From Archangium violaceum (GTDB lineage Bacteria; Myxococcota; Myxococcia; Myxococcales; Myxococcaceae): a stretch of DNA of 64,000 nucleotides. The stretch spans positions 5,934,001-5,998,000 of the forward strand of contig NZ_CP069396.1 of NCBI RefSeq assembly GCF_016887565.1. The letters are read 5' to 3'. Positions within the stretch are counted from its first letter, which is position 1; each line of letters starts with the position of its first letter. Positions 47,533 through 56,953 of this stretch are shown here, one piece after another. Position numbers and translations under genes: made by a program. The notes below the pieces were generated by a model that had not been told where the DNA came from, did no database searches, and saw only the letters and a program-made list of their open reading frames with translations.

Positions 47533-50415
47533 CTACTGGCCGTCGAGCTTGCCGTCCAGGTTGCGGTCGAGCGCGATGCGCACGCCAGAGCCCGGCGGAA
47601 CCGCGGTGAAGGTCACCTCCTGGCCCGCCTTGGTCGCCAGCGCGCGGAGGGTCGTGGTGGTGATGTTCGCGGTGCCGTCGTCGGGCTTCCACGTCCCCGC
47701 GCCGCGGTCGTAGAGGTAGCCCTTCGCCTTGCCGGCCACGACCGTCTTCGCCACCAGGTCGGCCTCGTAGGTGGAGCCGCCCAGGGCCTTCGACACGAAC
47801 GGCGCCCGGGCGCGCGCGACGAGCAGGTCGATGCGCGAGCCGACGGCGGCGGCGTTCGTCGACGTGAGTGTCACCTGCTGGCCCACGATGGGCGCCAGGT
47901 CGGAGTCCACCGCCAGCATGAAGGCCTCCACGTTGCGGCGGTCGGTGTCTCCCGGGAAGCCCACCAGAGGCCCACCGACGCTGGTGTTGGAGAACACGAT
48001 GGCGCTGAAGAAGCGGAACAGGGTGTCCACCGCGCCGTCATGCGTGAAGCCGAAGCCGCGGATCTGGTCTCCCAGCTGTCCCGTCTCCGGGTGCTGGAAG
48101 AAGCTGCTGTCCGGGAAGCCGAACATGCCGACCTTCGTGTACATGTTCCGCACGTGGGGAATCTTCATGATCTGGCTGATTCCCTCGAAGCTCGAGCGGC
48201 CGTCGGTGCCGTAGAAGCCCTGCGAGGCGTCGATGGTGTGGCAGCCGTTGCAGTTGAAGCCGGTGTCCGTGCCGATCGCCAGGCCGTCCACGCGACGGCT
48301 GCCGAAGTAGAAGTCGCGGCCGGCCTGCTGGGCGGTGGTGAGCGAGTTGTCCAGCTTGCGGATGGGGTTGGGCGGCAGCTGCACCTGGAGCTGGAAGGCC
48401 GTGAACTTGTTCATCTCCTCCTCGGTCGGCATCGAGACGCGGCCGAGCAGCCCCTCGTACGCCACGATGAAGTTCTTGAACGACACGTCCTCCGCGTTCG
48501 AATTGACGCCGAAGAAGCCGTTCGAGCGGTCGCCTCGCCAGTGCATGGCGCCCGAGTTCGCCATGCCGCGCAGGGTCTGCGTCGTCATGGGCCCCTTCAT
48601 CGGGTGGAAGGCGTGCTGGTCGCCGGTGCCGTTGATGGGCGAGCTCGGGTGACCGGTGAGCACCTGGAACGCGCCGATCGCCAGATCGGTCGCGAGGCGC
48701 TTGTCGATGGGGTTGGTGGACACCTCGTCGTCCGGGTTGCCCAGATCCCAGGCGAGCTCGTCCTTGTCTCCGAAGATGTGGCAACTGGCGCAGGACGCCT
48801 CGCCGTTGGCGGAGGAGAAGTTCGCGTCGTACAGGAAGGGACGGCCCTCCACGACGGTGGCGGGCTCCGGATTGTAGAGGGCGGCCGAGGTCACCTGCTT
48901 CCGGGTGGCGAGGTCGATGACCTTCACCGCGTTGTCGAAGCGGGTCATCACGTAGAGACGGTTGCGCGCCTCGTCCAGCACCAGGCCGCTGGGGCCGCCG
49001 CCGCTCACCGGGATGTAGTTGGCGCTCGCGGTCTTCGGGTTGAAGGTGTCGGCCTCCAGCGCCGCGGTGTCGAAGACACCGACCTTGTTCGAGCTGAACG
49101 CGGCCACGTACAGCTTCGTGCCGTCACCCGAGATCACCATCTCCGTCGGGGTGGAGAGGCTGTGATTCTTGGCCGTGGGATCGAACCCGGTGGAGTTGGC
49201 CAGCTTCGAGTAGTCGATGTGCTTGTTGAGGTGGCGGGGGTAGACGGAGCCTCCGGAGATGACGGTGATGCGCATCTTCGCGATGTTGCCCTGCACCGTG
49301 CTGCCTCCGAAGACGCCGGGGCCCTCGAAGCGCGTGAGGTTGTTGGCTTCGCTGTTGGACGCGTACACCACGCCCGTCTTCGGGTTGGTGGCCAGGTTGA
49401 AGATGCTCGTGCCCACGCCCGTGTAGAAGGCCTTCTGCTGCAGGCTGTCCGCGTCGATGGCGAAGACATCCTTGTCGGGCAGGTTCAGGCGCACGCCGTT
49501 GTTCCAGTTGCGGCCGAGCGTGTCCTCCCACTGGCCTTTGCTGCCGTTCCACTTGACGATCATGCCGGTCTCGGGCGCCTTCGCGCCCGCGACGTTCGTC
49601 TTCGGACCGGGCTGGCCGCCCGGAAGGAGGTTGTTGCCCCACGGCCACGTGTCGGGGAAGACGAGGCACATGCCCGAGCTCTCGAACCCGTCGCACACGC
49701 TGTCCATGTTGACGGTCGTCGTCTGGTTGCCGGACTGGGCAATGGCCGCATAGACCGTCTTCTTGTCCGGGCTGACGGCGAGGCCACGTGGCGTATCGCC
49801 GAAGAGCGTCACGATGCGCACGGGCGTGCCGCCCAGCGTCGTTCCCAGGGAGGCCGGGTTGAAGACCCAGACATCCGCGCGGCCCACGCCAGGCGTGGTG
49901 AGCTGCGGATCTCCCGCGCCGGGGACGGAGGCGATGGACGGGTCGGTGCGGTGCTGGCCGCGGTGCGCCGTGGTGATGAACGCATAGCCCTGGGTGCCAG
50001 CGAACACGACGTCGCGCGGCTCATCGCCGACGAGCAGGGTGCGCACCACGCGCGGAGTCCCTTCCAGGCTCACCACGCTGATGCTGTCCGAGAGGTGATT
50101 GACCACCCACACCTCGGTGTTGCTACGCGCGGCGACGGAGACCGGCTCGAGGCCGACCGGCACCTCGGCGACGAGCGAGAGGCCGGAGGCGGAGACCGAG
50201 AAGACCTCCAGGCGATTGTCGGGCGTGTTGACGGCGAAGAGCCGCGTCCCGTCTGGCGAGAGGGCCATCGGACGCACGTGCGCGCTATCGAACTCGATGA
50301 ACGATGGCGTCTGGGCGGTGGCATTGACCGAAACCAACATCGACACGGCGGCGCACAACGAAGCGGCTCGAGCGCGCCATCTGCTCGGGCTCGCGCCCAC
50401 TGGCTGGGTACCCAT
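47533..50415 (-). CDS. Secreted YVTN-propeller protein with two c-type haem sites (MauG/CCP-like)
   Basis: 960 residues. A signal peptide of about 35 residues (cleavage near ATA-QT) is followed by an N-terminal YVTN/lactonase-type seven-bladed propeller (ALSPDGTRLFAVNTPDNRLEVF, GLAVSPDKKTVYAAIA, VISGDGTKLYVAAFSSNKVGVF). The C-terminal half carries CASCH (542-546) and CNGCH (722-726), the two haem sites of di-haem cytochrome c peroxidase/MauG-type proteins. Such fusions occur in surface electron-transfer or oxidative maturation proteins; the substrate is unknown. Ends with a short DRNLDGKLDGQ calcium-loop-like tail. Divergent from the MalT-type regulator, which may control it. Confidence 0.85.
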   Translation of the reverse strand: MGTQPVGASPSRWRARAASLCAAVSMLVSVNATAQTPSFIEFDSAHVRPMALSPDGTRLFAVNTPDNRLEVFSVSASGLSLVAEVPVGLEPVSVAARSNTEVWVVNHLSDSISVVSLEGTPRVVRTLLVGDEPRDVVFAGTQGYAFITTAHRGQHRTDPSIASVPGAGDPQLTTPGVGRADVWVFNPASLGTTLGGTPVRIVTLFGDTPRGLAVSPDKKTVYAAIAQSGNQTTTVNMDSVCDGFESSGMCLVFPDTWPWGNNLLPGGQPGPKTNVAGAKAPETGMIVKWNGSKGQWEDTLGRNWNNGVRLNLPDKDVFAIDADSLQQKAFYTGVGTSIFNLATNPKTGVVYASNSEANNLTRFEGPGVFGGSTVQGNIAKMRITVISGGSVYPRHLNKHIDYSKLANSTGFDPTAKNHSLSTPTEMVISGDGTKLYVAAFSSNKVGVFDTAALEADTFNPKTASANYIPVSGGGPSGLVLDEARNRLYVMTRFDNAVKVIDLATRKQVTSAALYNPEPATVVEGRPFLYDANFSSANGEASCASCHIFGDKDELAWDLGNPDDEVSTNPIDKRLATDLAIGAFQVLTGHPSSPINGTGDQHAFHPMKGPMTTQTLRGMANSGAMHWRGDRSNGFFGVNSNAEDVSFKNFIVAYEGLLGRVSMPTEEEMNKFTAFQLQVQLPPNPIRKLDNSLTTAQQAGRDFYFGSRRVDGLAIGTDTGFNCNGCHTIDASQGFYGTDGRSSFEGISQIMKIPHVRNMYTKVGMFGFPDSSFFQHPETGQLGDQIRGFGFTHDGAVDTLFRFFSAIVFSNTSVGGPLVGFPGDTDRRNVEAFMLAVDSDLAPIVGQQVTLTSTNAAAVGSRIDLLVARARAPFVSKALGGSTYEADLVAKTVVAGKAKGYLYDRGAGTWKPDDGTANITTTTLRALATKAGQEVTFTAVPPGSGVRIALDRNLDGKLDGQ

Positions 50416-50693
50416 GGTTGGACCTCCTCGGCGGGGGTAAGCGTTGCAGTCCAGACCGCAACGGACGGGGAGTACCAAGTGACGCCGTGACATCGCCCCC
50501 ACCTAAGGGAGGGGAAACACCCCAACCTGCTCGCGAAAGATCACGTTGACGCAGTGCGTCCTGGGCAGGACGGCCCTTCTCGCAATGCACCGCATCATGA
50601 GGGCTGTAAAACTCCATTTCAGCGGAAGAAGGGGAAAAGGCAAGTAATCCGTGCTCTAATTGATTCTGCAATCAGCCGTAGGGGGATGTGCCA

Positions 50694-53486
50694 GTGCCGA
50701 GCCTTCGAACCGCAACGAGGAGTCGTGCGTCATCGCCCTTCCTGACGGACGTCGCGGAGCATGCGGCACCGTTCGGCGAACATCTCTCGCACCTGCTGCC
50801 GACGAAGCTCTCTCCGCCGCAGACGACCTCCGTGCTGGTGGCGCGTGACGCGCCGCTGCGGAAGATGGACCGCGGCGCCGGCGGAAAGCTGGTGCTGGTG
50901 ACCGCGCCGCTCGGCTGGGGCAAGACGACGCTGCTGACGCAGTGGTACCACGAAGCGCGCGCGCGGCGGCTGTTCGCGTGGCTGTCGCTGGACGAGCTGG
51001 ACAACGCGCCCGAGCGGTTCTTCTCGTATCTGGTGGGGGCGATTCGCCGGGCCGCTCCGGACTTCGACGCGTACATCGCGAGCCAGCTCGACGCGCAGGT
51101 GGAGCTTCCGCTCGACCACGCCATGTCCGTTGTGCTGCGGAGCCTGTGGAACCTGGGACGCGAGCTGGTGGTGGTGCTCGACGACTTCCACGTGCTGCGC
51201 GAGCGCGCGCTGGTGCGGGCCTTCTCGTACCTGCTCGAGCACTCGCCGCCGCACGTCCACTGGGTCGTCGCGTCGCGCAGCCTGCCCGAGCTGGACCTGG
51301 CGAAGCTGAAGCTCACCGAGCAACTGGTGACGCTCGACAGCCGCGACCTGAGCCTGGATGGAGAGGCCATCCGCGAGCTGGGACAGCGCCTGTGTGACGC
51401 CGAGCTCGCGCCCGATGACGTCGAGTACCTGCTCTCCCGCACCGAGGGATGGGTCGCCGGCGTGAAGCTGGCGCTGCTGTCGGTGGGCGAGCACACGAAC
51501 GTGGGTGACGCGCTGCGCAAGGCCATCGGCTCCAACCTGGACGTGGCGCGGTACCTCGCGGACGCGGTGCTGCGCGAGCAGAGCCGGGAGGTGCACGAGT
51601 TCCTGGTGCTGAGCTCGGTGGTGGACCAGCTCAACGGGGACCTCTGCAACGCGCTCCTGGGCATCACCCAGGGTCCGGCGTTGCTGGCGGACCTCGAGCG
51701 GGCGCAGCTCTTCATCCAGCCGCTCGACTCGCAGCGTCAGTGGTACCGCTACCACGCCCTGTTCCTCGACTTCCTGAGGACCCAGCTCGCGTGCGACTTC
51801 GGCGACCGCATCCCCTGGCTGCATCGGGCGGCGAGCGCGTGGTTCGCCGAGCACCAGCGGCCGGACGAGGCGTTGAAGCACGCGTTCGCCTCCAGCGACC
51901 GGAGCTGGTGCCTCGAGCTCACGGCGCGCTGCGCGGAGGCGTGGATGCGCGAGGGGGAGATCGCCTCCGTGCTGCACTGGACGGAGAAGCTGACGGCGGA
52001 GGAGATCATCCGCTCGCCAGCGATCTGCGTGGCGCACATCGCGTGCCTCATCCTCTCCCGGCGTTACGCGCGGGCCTCATCGGCGCTGCGGGATGCCCAG
52101 CACCGCCTCGCGACCGCGCACTCCGGCCCGGATCGCGAGCGGCTGTCGAAGCAGCTCGAGCGCCTCACGCTGTTGCACGCCATCCTGTCCGGCTCGGCCC
52201 AGGGCTCCGGCATCGAGCTGGACGCGTGGTCGGGCGATGAGGACTCGGACGTCTTCATGGCGGGCGCGCTGCTGGCGGCGAAGGCCTACCAGGCGCTCCG
52301 GATGAACAGGTTCGATGCGATGCGCCGGCTCGCACAGAGCGCGCGAGAGACCCTGCAGGGGCTCAACAGCCCCTTCATCAACGGCTACACGGACGTCATC
52401 ATCGCGCTGGCGGACCGGGCGCAGGGCAACATGAAGGACGCGGCGGAGCGGTGTGAAGCGGCGTTCGCGCAGGCGAACCGTGGCCGGCGCAACCCGGTGT
52501 GGGTGAACGCGGCGACGGCACTGGCCAACGCCCGCTACGAGCAGAACCGGCTCGACGAGGCCGAGGCGCTCTGCCTCGAGGTGCTGCCGTTGCTGCCGCA
52601 GGCGCCCGCGTTCGAGACCTTCGCGATGGCCTACCTCGTGCTGGTCCGAATCAAGTCCATCCGCGGGAAGTACACGGAGGCCTGGCAGCTGCTGGACTAC
52701 CTCCACAGCGTCCTCGAGTGCGGTCACCAGACGCGCTTCCTCGCCCATGTGTGCGGCGAGAAGATCCGGCTCGCCCTGGTGGAGCAGGCGCCGGAGCGCA
52801 TGAGGGAGGTGGCGCGGGAGTTCGGCCTGGGCGAGCGCATGCGGCGCGGAGAGTGGAGCGAGCGGCGCTTCTACGACGAGACCTGGGAGCGGCTGGGGCT
52901 CGCGCAGGCGTGGGTGCTGATGGCGCGCGGGAGGTACTGCAAGGCGCACGCGCTGCTGGAGACATTGCGAGCCAGCGCCCATGACGTGGGCTACGTGTCC
53001 CGGGAGAGCGCGCTGCTGGCGGCGATCGCGGTGTGTCACTGGCGTGCCGGAGACCCCTCGGCGGCGTTCGCCGCGCTCAACCGCGGCATGGCGCTGGTGC
53101 AGCGGTTCGGCTTCAACCGGGGCGTGTTCGACGAGACGCCGGGGCTGCAGGAGATCATCGTCGCGGCCGCCACCCAGCGGAAGCTGAGCCACGTGCTACC
53201 CTCTCGCTACACCGAGCGGTTCCAGGACGTGCTGTCGGCGGGGAAGAGTGGGCCGCGGGAGTTCGCGGACCCGCCCAGCGTGCCGCTCGAGCCGCTCACG
53301 GAGCGAGAGCTCCAGATGCTCAAGCTGCTGGCGCAGGGGCTGAGCAACCAGGAGATCAGCGAGCGCTCCAACGTGGCGCTCTCCACGACGAAGTGGCACC
53401 TGCGCAACGTGTTCGCCAAGCTGGAGGTGACCACCCGCACCGCGGCCATCGTGAAGGCCCAGGAGCGACTCCACCGGAACCTGTGA
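50694..53486 (+). CDS. MalT-type LuxR-family ATP-dependent transcriptional regulator
   Basis: About 930 residues. STAND/NACHT-like ATPase at the N-terminus with Walker A APLGWGKTTLL near residue 75 and Walker B LVVVLDDFHVL, a long helical TPR-like middle, and a C-terminal LuxR helix-turn-helix (LTERELQMLKLLAQGLSNQE through LSTTKWHLRNVFAKL). It resembles MalT and related signal-activated regulators that oligomerise on ligand binding. GTG 50694 has AGGGGG 8 nt upstream; GTG 50688 is an alternative. Divergent from the YVTN-di-haem gene over 278 bp, so that gene is the likeliest target. Confidence 0.9.
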   Translation: MPSLRTATRSRASSPFLTDVAEHAAPFGEHLSHLLPTKLSPPQTTSVLVARDAPLRKMDRGAGGKLVLVTAPLGWGKTTLLTQWYHEARARRLFAWLSLDELDNAPERFFSYLVGAIRRAAPDFDAYIASQLDAQVELPLDHAMSVVLRSLWNLGRELVVVLDDFHVLRERALVRAFSYLLEHSPPHVHWVVASRSLPELDLAKLKLTEQLVTLDSRDLSLDGEAIRELGQRLCDAELAPDDVEYLLSRTEGWVAGVKLALLSVGEHTNVGDALRKAIGSNLDVARYLADAVLREQSREVHEFLVLSSVVDQLNGDLCNALLGITQGPALLADLERAQLFIQPLDSQRQWYRYHALFLDFLRTQLACDFGDRIPWLHRAASAWFAEHQRPDEALKHAFASSDRSWCLELTARCAEAWMREGEIASVLHWTEKLTAEEIIRSPAICVAHIACLILSRRYARASSALRDAQHRLATAHSGPDRERLSKQLERLTLLHAILSGSAQGSGIELDAWSGDEDSDVFMAGALLAAKAYQALRMNRFDAMRRLAQSARETLQGLNSPFINGYTDVIIALADRAQGNMKDAAERCEAAFAQANRGRRNPVWVNAATALANARYEQNRLDEAEALCLEVLPLLPQAPAFETFAMAYLVLVRIKSIRGKYTEAWQLLDYLHSVLECGHQTRFLAHVCGEKIRLALVEQAPERMREVAREFGLGERMRRGEWSERRFYDETWERLGLAQAWVLMARGRYCKAHALLETLRASAHDVGYVSRESALLAAIAVCHWRAGDPSAAFAALNRGMALVQRFGFNRGVFDETPGLQEIIVAAATQRKLSHVLPSRYTERFQDVLSAGKSGPREFADPPSVPLEPLTERELQMLKLLAQGLSNQEISERSNVALSTTKWHLRNVFAKLEVTTRTAAIVKAQERLHRNL

Positions 53487-53522
53487 GGTGCCGGTGGAGG
53501 CTCCGGTGGCCCGCCAGTTCCT

Positions 53523-54725
53523 TCAGTGTCCTCCCGTGTTCGAGTTCCAGAGCGGGGTGATGCCGTCCTTCGCATAGACGACGAGGTTGCCATCGTTCTG
53601 GATGGCCAGATAGGCGCCCTGATTCCCGTAGGTGTTGCTCGACCAGAGGGAGCTGCCGACAACCGGGGTGGTCGTCGTATAGAGGACGAAGTTGCCATCG
53701 GTCTGCATCCAGGCCGATTTCCCCTGCGAGCCCCCGGTCACCGTCGACCACAAGGGACCGTGGCCGTTCCAGTAATAGACCAGGTTCCCATCGGTCTGCA
53801 TGGCAAGCAAGAACCGGCCATCGCTCGACGAGATGCTCTGCCCGGCGGCGAGACCCTGCCCCGGCAGGAGAGCGACGGGATAGTACGACCTGACGCCGAC
53901 GGCATCCGTCGGGGTCAGCTTGAGATCGCCGTAGAGGTTCGTGCCATTGCACTGCGGATAGTGCATCACCGAGGCCGAATCATAGGCAGTCAGCGCCCGC
54001 CAGTAGGAGTCCGACTCAGTGCACGCGCCGGCCGCCTCGGGCCGGACGTGCTCGTGGCGGAAGCCGAGCACGTGTCCAAGCTCGTGCCGCATGACGCCGG
54101 CCAGCGTCCAGGGGCTGATGTTTCCAAAGGAGCTGGAGTCGATCAGGATCTCACTGGCGTTACGTGGATCACCCGGAAAGAAAGCGCGGGCCAGGTAGGT
54201 CTGGCCGGTCACCATACGCACGTTGAAGACAACGTTGGTGGTGTTGGTGCAGTTGGAGTCCAGCGACGAGGAGTGGACGAACTTGATGTTCGCGCCGGTC
54301 GCCTTCCAGTCGGCGGCAGCGGTGTTCATCGCGCTCACCACGCTGGAGTAGTAACCGCCGAAACTGGACGAGCTGATGCAATAGGTGAGGTTGAGTGCCG
54401 CGGGAATGCTCCACCTGTAGGCCCACCCGGGGAGGTAGAGGGCGGCGAGGGGCTGCCGGGTGTTGCCCAGGCCCTCCTGCTCGGTCGCGGAGATCATCTG
54501 GTCATAGAACTCGCGCAGGCGGGCCTCGTTCAGGACGGGCTCGTCACCGTTGATGATGAATATTCCCGTGTCAGGCTCCTGATAGGCTTGCGCGCGGAAT
54601 TCTTCCCAGGTCGGCGGCTGCCGTTGCTGCTGCGATTGTTGCTGAGCTTCACCCCCGCACGCCGCGAGGCTGAACATCGATACGAAAGCAGCATGAAAAG
54701 CCAGATTGCGAATATGGATTCGCAT
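53523..54725 (-). CDS. Metzincin metalloprotease fused to bulb-type mannose-binding lectin
   Basis: 400 residues. Lipoprotein signal (LAACGG, Cys about 23), propeptide-like region, metzincin zinc site HELGHVLGFRHEH (three His and Glu) followed by the Met-turn SVMHYPQC. The C-terminal 100 residues are a bulb-type (monocot mannose-binding) lectin with three sugar motifs of type QxDxNxVxY: QTDGNLVYY, QTDGNFVLY, QNDGNLVVY. It is a secreted or surface protease targeted to mannose-rich material, in keeping with predation. AAGGAAG precedes ATG 54725 at good distance. Convergent with the MalT-type gene (36 bp). Confidence 0.9.
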   Translation of the reverse strand: MRIHIRNLAFHAAFVSMFSLAACGGEAQQQSQQQRQPPTWEEFRAQAYQEPDTGIFIINGDEPVLNEARLREFYDQMISATEQEGLGNTRQPLAALYLPGWAYRWSIPAALNLTYCISSSSFGGYYSSVVSAMNTAAADWKATGANIKFVHSSSLDSNCTNTTNVVFNVRMVTGQTYLARAFFPGDPRNASEILIDSSSFGNISPWTLAGVMRHELGHVLGFRHEHVRPEAAGACTESDSYWRALTAYDSASVMHYPQCNGTNLYGDLKLTPTDAVGVRSYYPVALLPGQGLAAGQSISSSDGRFLLAMQTDGNLVYYWNGHGPLWSTVTGGSQGKSAWMQTDGNFVLYTTTTPVVGSSLWSSNTYGNQGAYLAIQNDGNLVVYAKDGITPLWNSNTGGH

Positions 54726-54952
54726 GGGTCTTCCTTTCTGCATGTGAACAGCGTGAGCACTTCGAGTGGGATGAGATGTCGTCGCACAGAAGATGATGGA
54801 AAACAAGTATTTCCAGAGTAAGTCGAAATATCCATGAATCGCGTGGCTCCGCCCGCGTCCGTTCGTGGCGGAGGAATCAGGCGGCAGTGGACGTTTCATC
54901 CGGTACGCGATGCGGCCGGACATGACACGGTGAGCGCACCGGGCAAGAACTC

Positions 54953-55021
54953 CTCCCTCTTTCGGGTGAGCCGTTTCATGCGCTTTCGGGTGTTTTCCAT
55001 CAAGTCCAGGCGCTCTAGTCT
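54953..55021 (+). promoter_or_regulatory. Promoter candidate with conserved upstream element, shared with 11787-11833
   Basis: CTCCCTCTTTCGGGTGA at 54953-54969 equals the site at 11787. A second, overlapping CTTTCGGGTG (54983-54992) is followed by TTTCCA (54994-54999), a 16 bp spacer and TAGTCT (55016-55021). It faces the XapX-type genes, with transcription expected near 55028. Confidence 0.55.
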
Positions 55022-55103
55022 GTTTGACTACGCCTTATGGGATTCGCGCCCTGCGTCGCGACACGCCGTCAATCTTTCACTTCGTCGCGCTGGAGAACGT
55101 CTC

Positions 55104-55331
55104 TTGAACTGGAAATTATGTATTGGCCTGCTGCTCGGTCTCGCCATCGGCTTTGGTTGCCGCTGGCTGGGCATTCCGGTCCCCGCACCGCCCATGCTGG
55201 TTGGCGCTTCACTCGTTGTCGCCATGACGAGCGGCTACCTGCTGGCCGACAATTTCATCGCGACGCACCCCGCGCATCATCGCCACAACTGCGGCGGGCC
55301 CAGCGGTGATACCAAGGAGACGCGCACATGA
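55104..55331 (+). CDS. XapX-type (DUF1427) mini membrane protein, first
   Basis: 75 residues. Two hydrophobic segments and the signature GLAIGFGCRWLGIPVPAPPML..., LVVAMTSGYLLAD match the XapX/DUF1427 family of small membrane proteins of unknown function. The start is TTG 55104, with GGAG 8 nt upstream; no ATG is available. A His-rich tail (THPAHHRHNCGG) is unusual and could bind metal. The stop overlaps the next start (ATGATG). Confidence 0.72.
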   Translation: MNWKLCIGLLLGLAIGFGCRWLGIPVPAPPMLVGASLVVAMTSGYLLADNFIATHPAHHRHNCGGPSGDTKETRT

Positions 55332-55486
55332 TGCAGCTCATGGTCGGTCCTGCCCTGGCGTTGGCCATCGGTGCCGGCTGCCGCCTGCTCGACATTCCCT
55401 TGCCCGCCCCGCCGAAACTGCAAGGCTCGCTGCTGGTGCTGGCAATGACCGTCGGCTATCTGCTCGGCGATCATCTCCTGGGCTAA
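55328..55486 (+). CDS. XapX-type (DUF1427) mini membrane protein, second
   Basis: 52 residues. ALALAIGAGCRLLDIPLPAPP and LVLAMTVGYLLGDHLLG repeat the pattern of the preceding gene, so the two arose by tandem duplication of the short XapX unit. It overlaps the upstream stop by four bases, so translation is coupled. Probably a hetero-oligomer of two small membrane subunits (inference). Confidence 0.75.
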   Translation: MMQLMVGPALALAIGAGCRLLDIPLPAPPKLQGSLLVLAMTVGYLLGDHLLG

Positions 55487-55646
55487 GGAGGAGGGAGGGT
55501 CCCGGCAGCCCAGCCGTCTCCGGGGCCCTCATCCGCCGAGGGCCCATCGAGACGCCCTCGCGCCCGTCCCCCTCGGCTTGCGAGCGCCGCGTACCCCCCA
55601 CCACCTTCGCAGGAGGGGCGTCGTCCCGGAGTCGAAGGAGGCAACC

Positions 55647-56036
55647 ATGTGGGCTCGCGCGTCGAACATCGTCCTGGGCATCTGGCTCGTCTTCGCTCCC
55701 CTCGTCCTCGGGTATGATGTGCCGGCGGCCCGGTCCAACGACATCATCGTGGGCCTCTTCCTGGCCACGTTCGCCCTCGTCGGTGCCACCATTGGCAAGA
55801 TGCGCTTCCTCTGGGTGCTCGCCATCTGGCTCATCGTGGCGCCCTTCGCCCTCGGGTACGGGAACGAGCTCGCCCCTGTCCTCAATGACGTCCTCGTGGG
55901 CATCGCCGTGCTCGGCCTGTCACTCGTGCCCCTGCACCGGCGCGAGCGGGTGACCGCGCTCCAGCGGGAACCCGCGCACACCGAGGAGAACTGGGGACGG
56001 CTGGGCGTGTCGCGGCGGACTCCTACGGAGGCGTAG
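55647..56036 (+). CDS. SPW-repeat-type small membrane protein
   Basis: 129 residues with four hydrophobic segments in two repeats: IVLGIWLVFAPLVLGY and WVLAIWLIVAPFALGY, each followed by a loop and another helix. This two-fold pattern fits the SPW repeat membrane family, of unknown role. AAGGAGG lies 5 nt before ATG. The last 14 bases overlap the convergent phosphoribosyltransferase gene. Confidence 0.75.
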   Translation: MWARASNIVLGIWLVFAPLVLGYDVPAARSNDIIVGLFLATFALVGATIGKMRFLWVLAIWLIVAPFALGYGNELAPVLNDVLVGIAVLGLSLVPLHRRERVTALQREPAHTEENWGRLGVSRRTPTEA

Positions 56037-56751
56037 CAAGCTCCAGGTGGCGGCTAGTGGTTGGGGTAGCGTCGTCCCGGGGGCCGGACGACTGGGCCAG
56101 CTCTCTGGCACGCCAGAGCAACTCGCGCACCTCCTCGTCGCTGGTCTGCGAGAAGTCGCGGTACCACAGACCCACCGCACGGAAGGGCTTGGGTGTCTCC
56201 AGGCACACCACCTCGTCCGCCTCGTGCTCGAACGCCTGGCAGGCCTCGGCGGAGGCCACTGGCACCGCCACCACGATGCGCGCCGGGCCGCTCTGCTTCA
56301 GCGCCCTCACCGCCGCCCGCATGGTGGAGCCGGTGGCCAGCCCGTCGTCCACCAGGAGGAGGGTCTGGCCGCGCAGCAGCGACGGCTCCTGTTCCCCGCG
56401 GTAGGCCTGCTCCCGGCGCTCCAACTCGCGCTGCTCCTCGCGCGCCACCCGCTGGATGTCCTCCCTCGACACGCCGAGCTGGTCCACCACCTCCCGGTTG
56501 ATGACTCCCACTCCGCCGCTGGCGATGGCCCCCATCGCCAGCTCCTCGTGGCCTGGCACCCCCAGCTTGCGCACCAGGAAGACATCGAGGAGGACGCCCA
56601 GCTCCTTGGCGACCTCATAGCCCACCGGCACTCCTCCGCGTGGCAGGGCTAGCACCCGCACGTCCGGGCGGTTGGCGTACTTGCGCAGCTCGCGGGCCAG
56701 CTCGCGGCCCGCGGCGTACCTGTCCTCGAATCGATGGATGGCCACTGACAT
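56023..56751 (-). CDS. Phosphoribosyltransferase (PRTase-type) protein
   Basis: 242 residues. PRPP-binding motif LLLVDDGLATGSTMRAAV and the upstream VLALPRGGVPVGYEVA identify a type I phosphoribosyltransferase. A helical insert (VAREEQRELERREQAYRGEQ) is common in the unassigned PRTase group found next to stress or dienelactone genes. The true acceptor base is unknown; these proteins often are not purine salvage enzymes. The 3' end overlaps the convergent SPW gene. Confidence 0.88.
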   Translation of the reverse strand: MSVAIHRFEDRYAAGRELARELRKYANRPDVRVLALPRGGVPVGYEVAKELGVLLDVFLVRKLGVPGHEELAMGAIASGGVGVINREVVDQLGVSREDIQRVAREEQRELERREQAYRGEQEPSLLRGQTLLLVDDGLATGSTMRAAVRALKQSGPARIVVAVPVASAEACQAFEHEADEVVCLETPKPFRAVGLWYRDFSQTSDEEVRELLWRARELAQSSGPRDDATPTTSRHLELATPP

Positions 56752-56953
56752 CCTCCCCTGAAAAGGCCACAGGCGTTCTCCTCTAAAGGTAGGCCGCTGG
56801 CTACATCAGGGCACCGCCCGAAGGGGGTGACGGGCGTGTGACCGCGAGCGCGGTGGGCGCGAAGACCCCCGGAATCCATCTTGGAAAAACCGGAAATTGA
56901 ATGATACCCTGTGCCACGCCGTTCCGCTACCCGCCGCCGCCGTGAGGGGATTC

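Noticed and set aside
47500-50490. 996-residue plus-strand open frame opposite the YVTN-di-haem gene
   Set aside because: Shadow frame with His/Val/Arg-rich composition; the minus strand shows signal peptide, propeller blades and haem sites.
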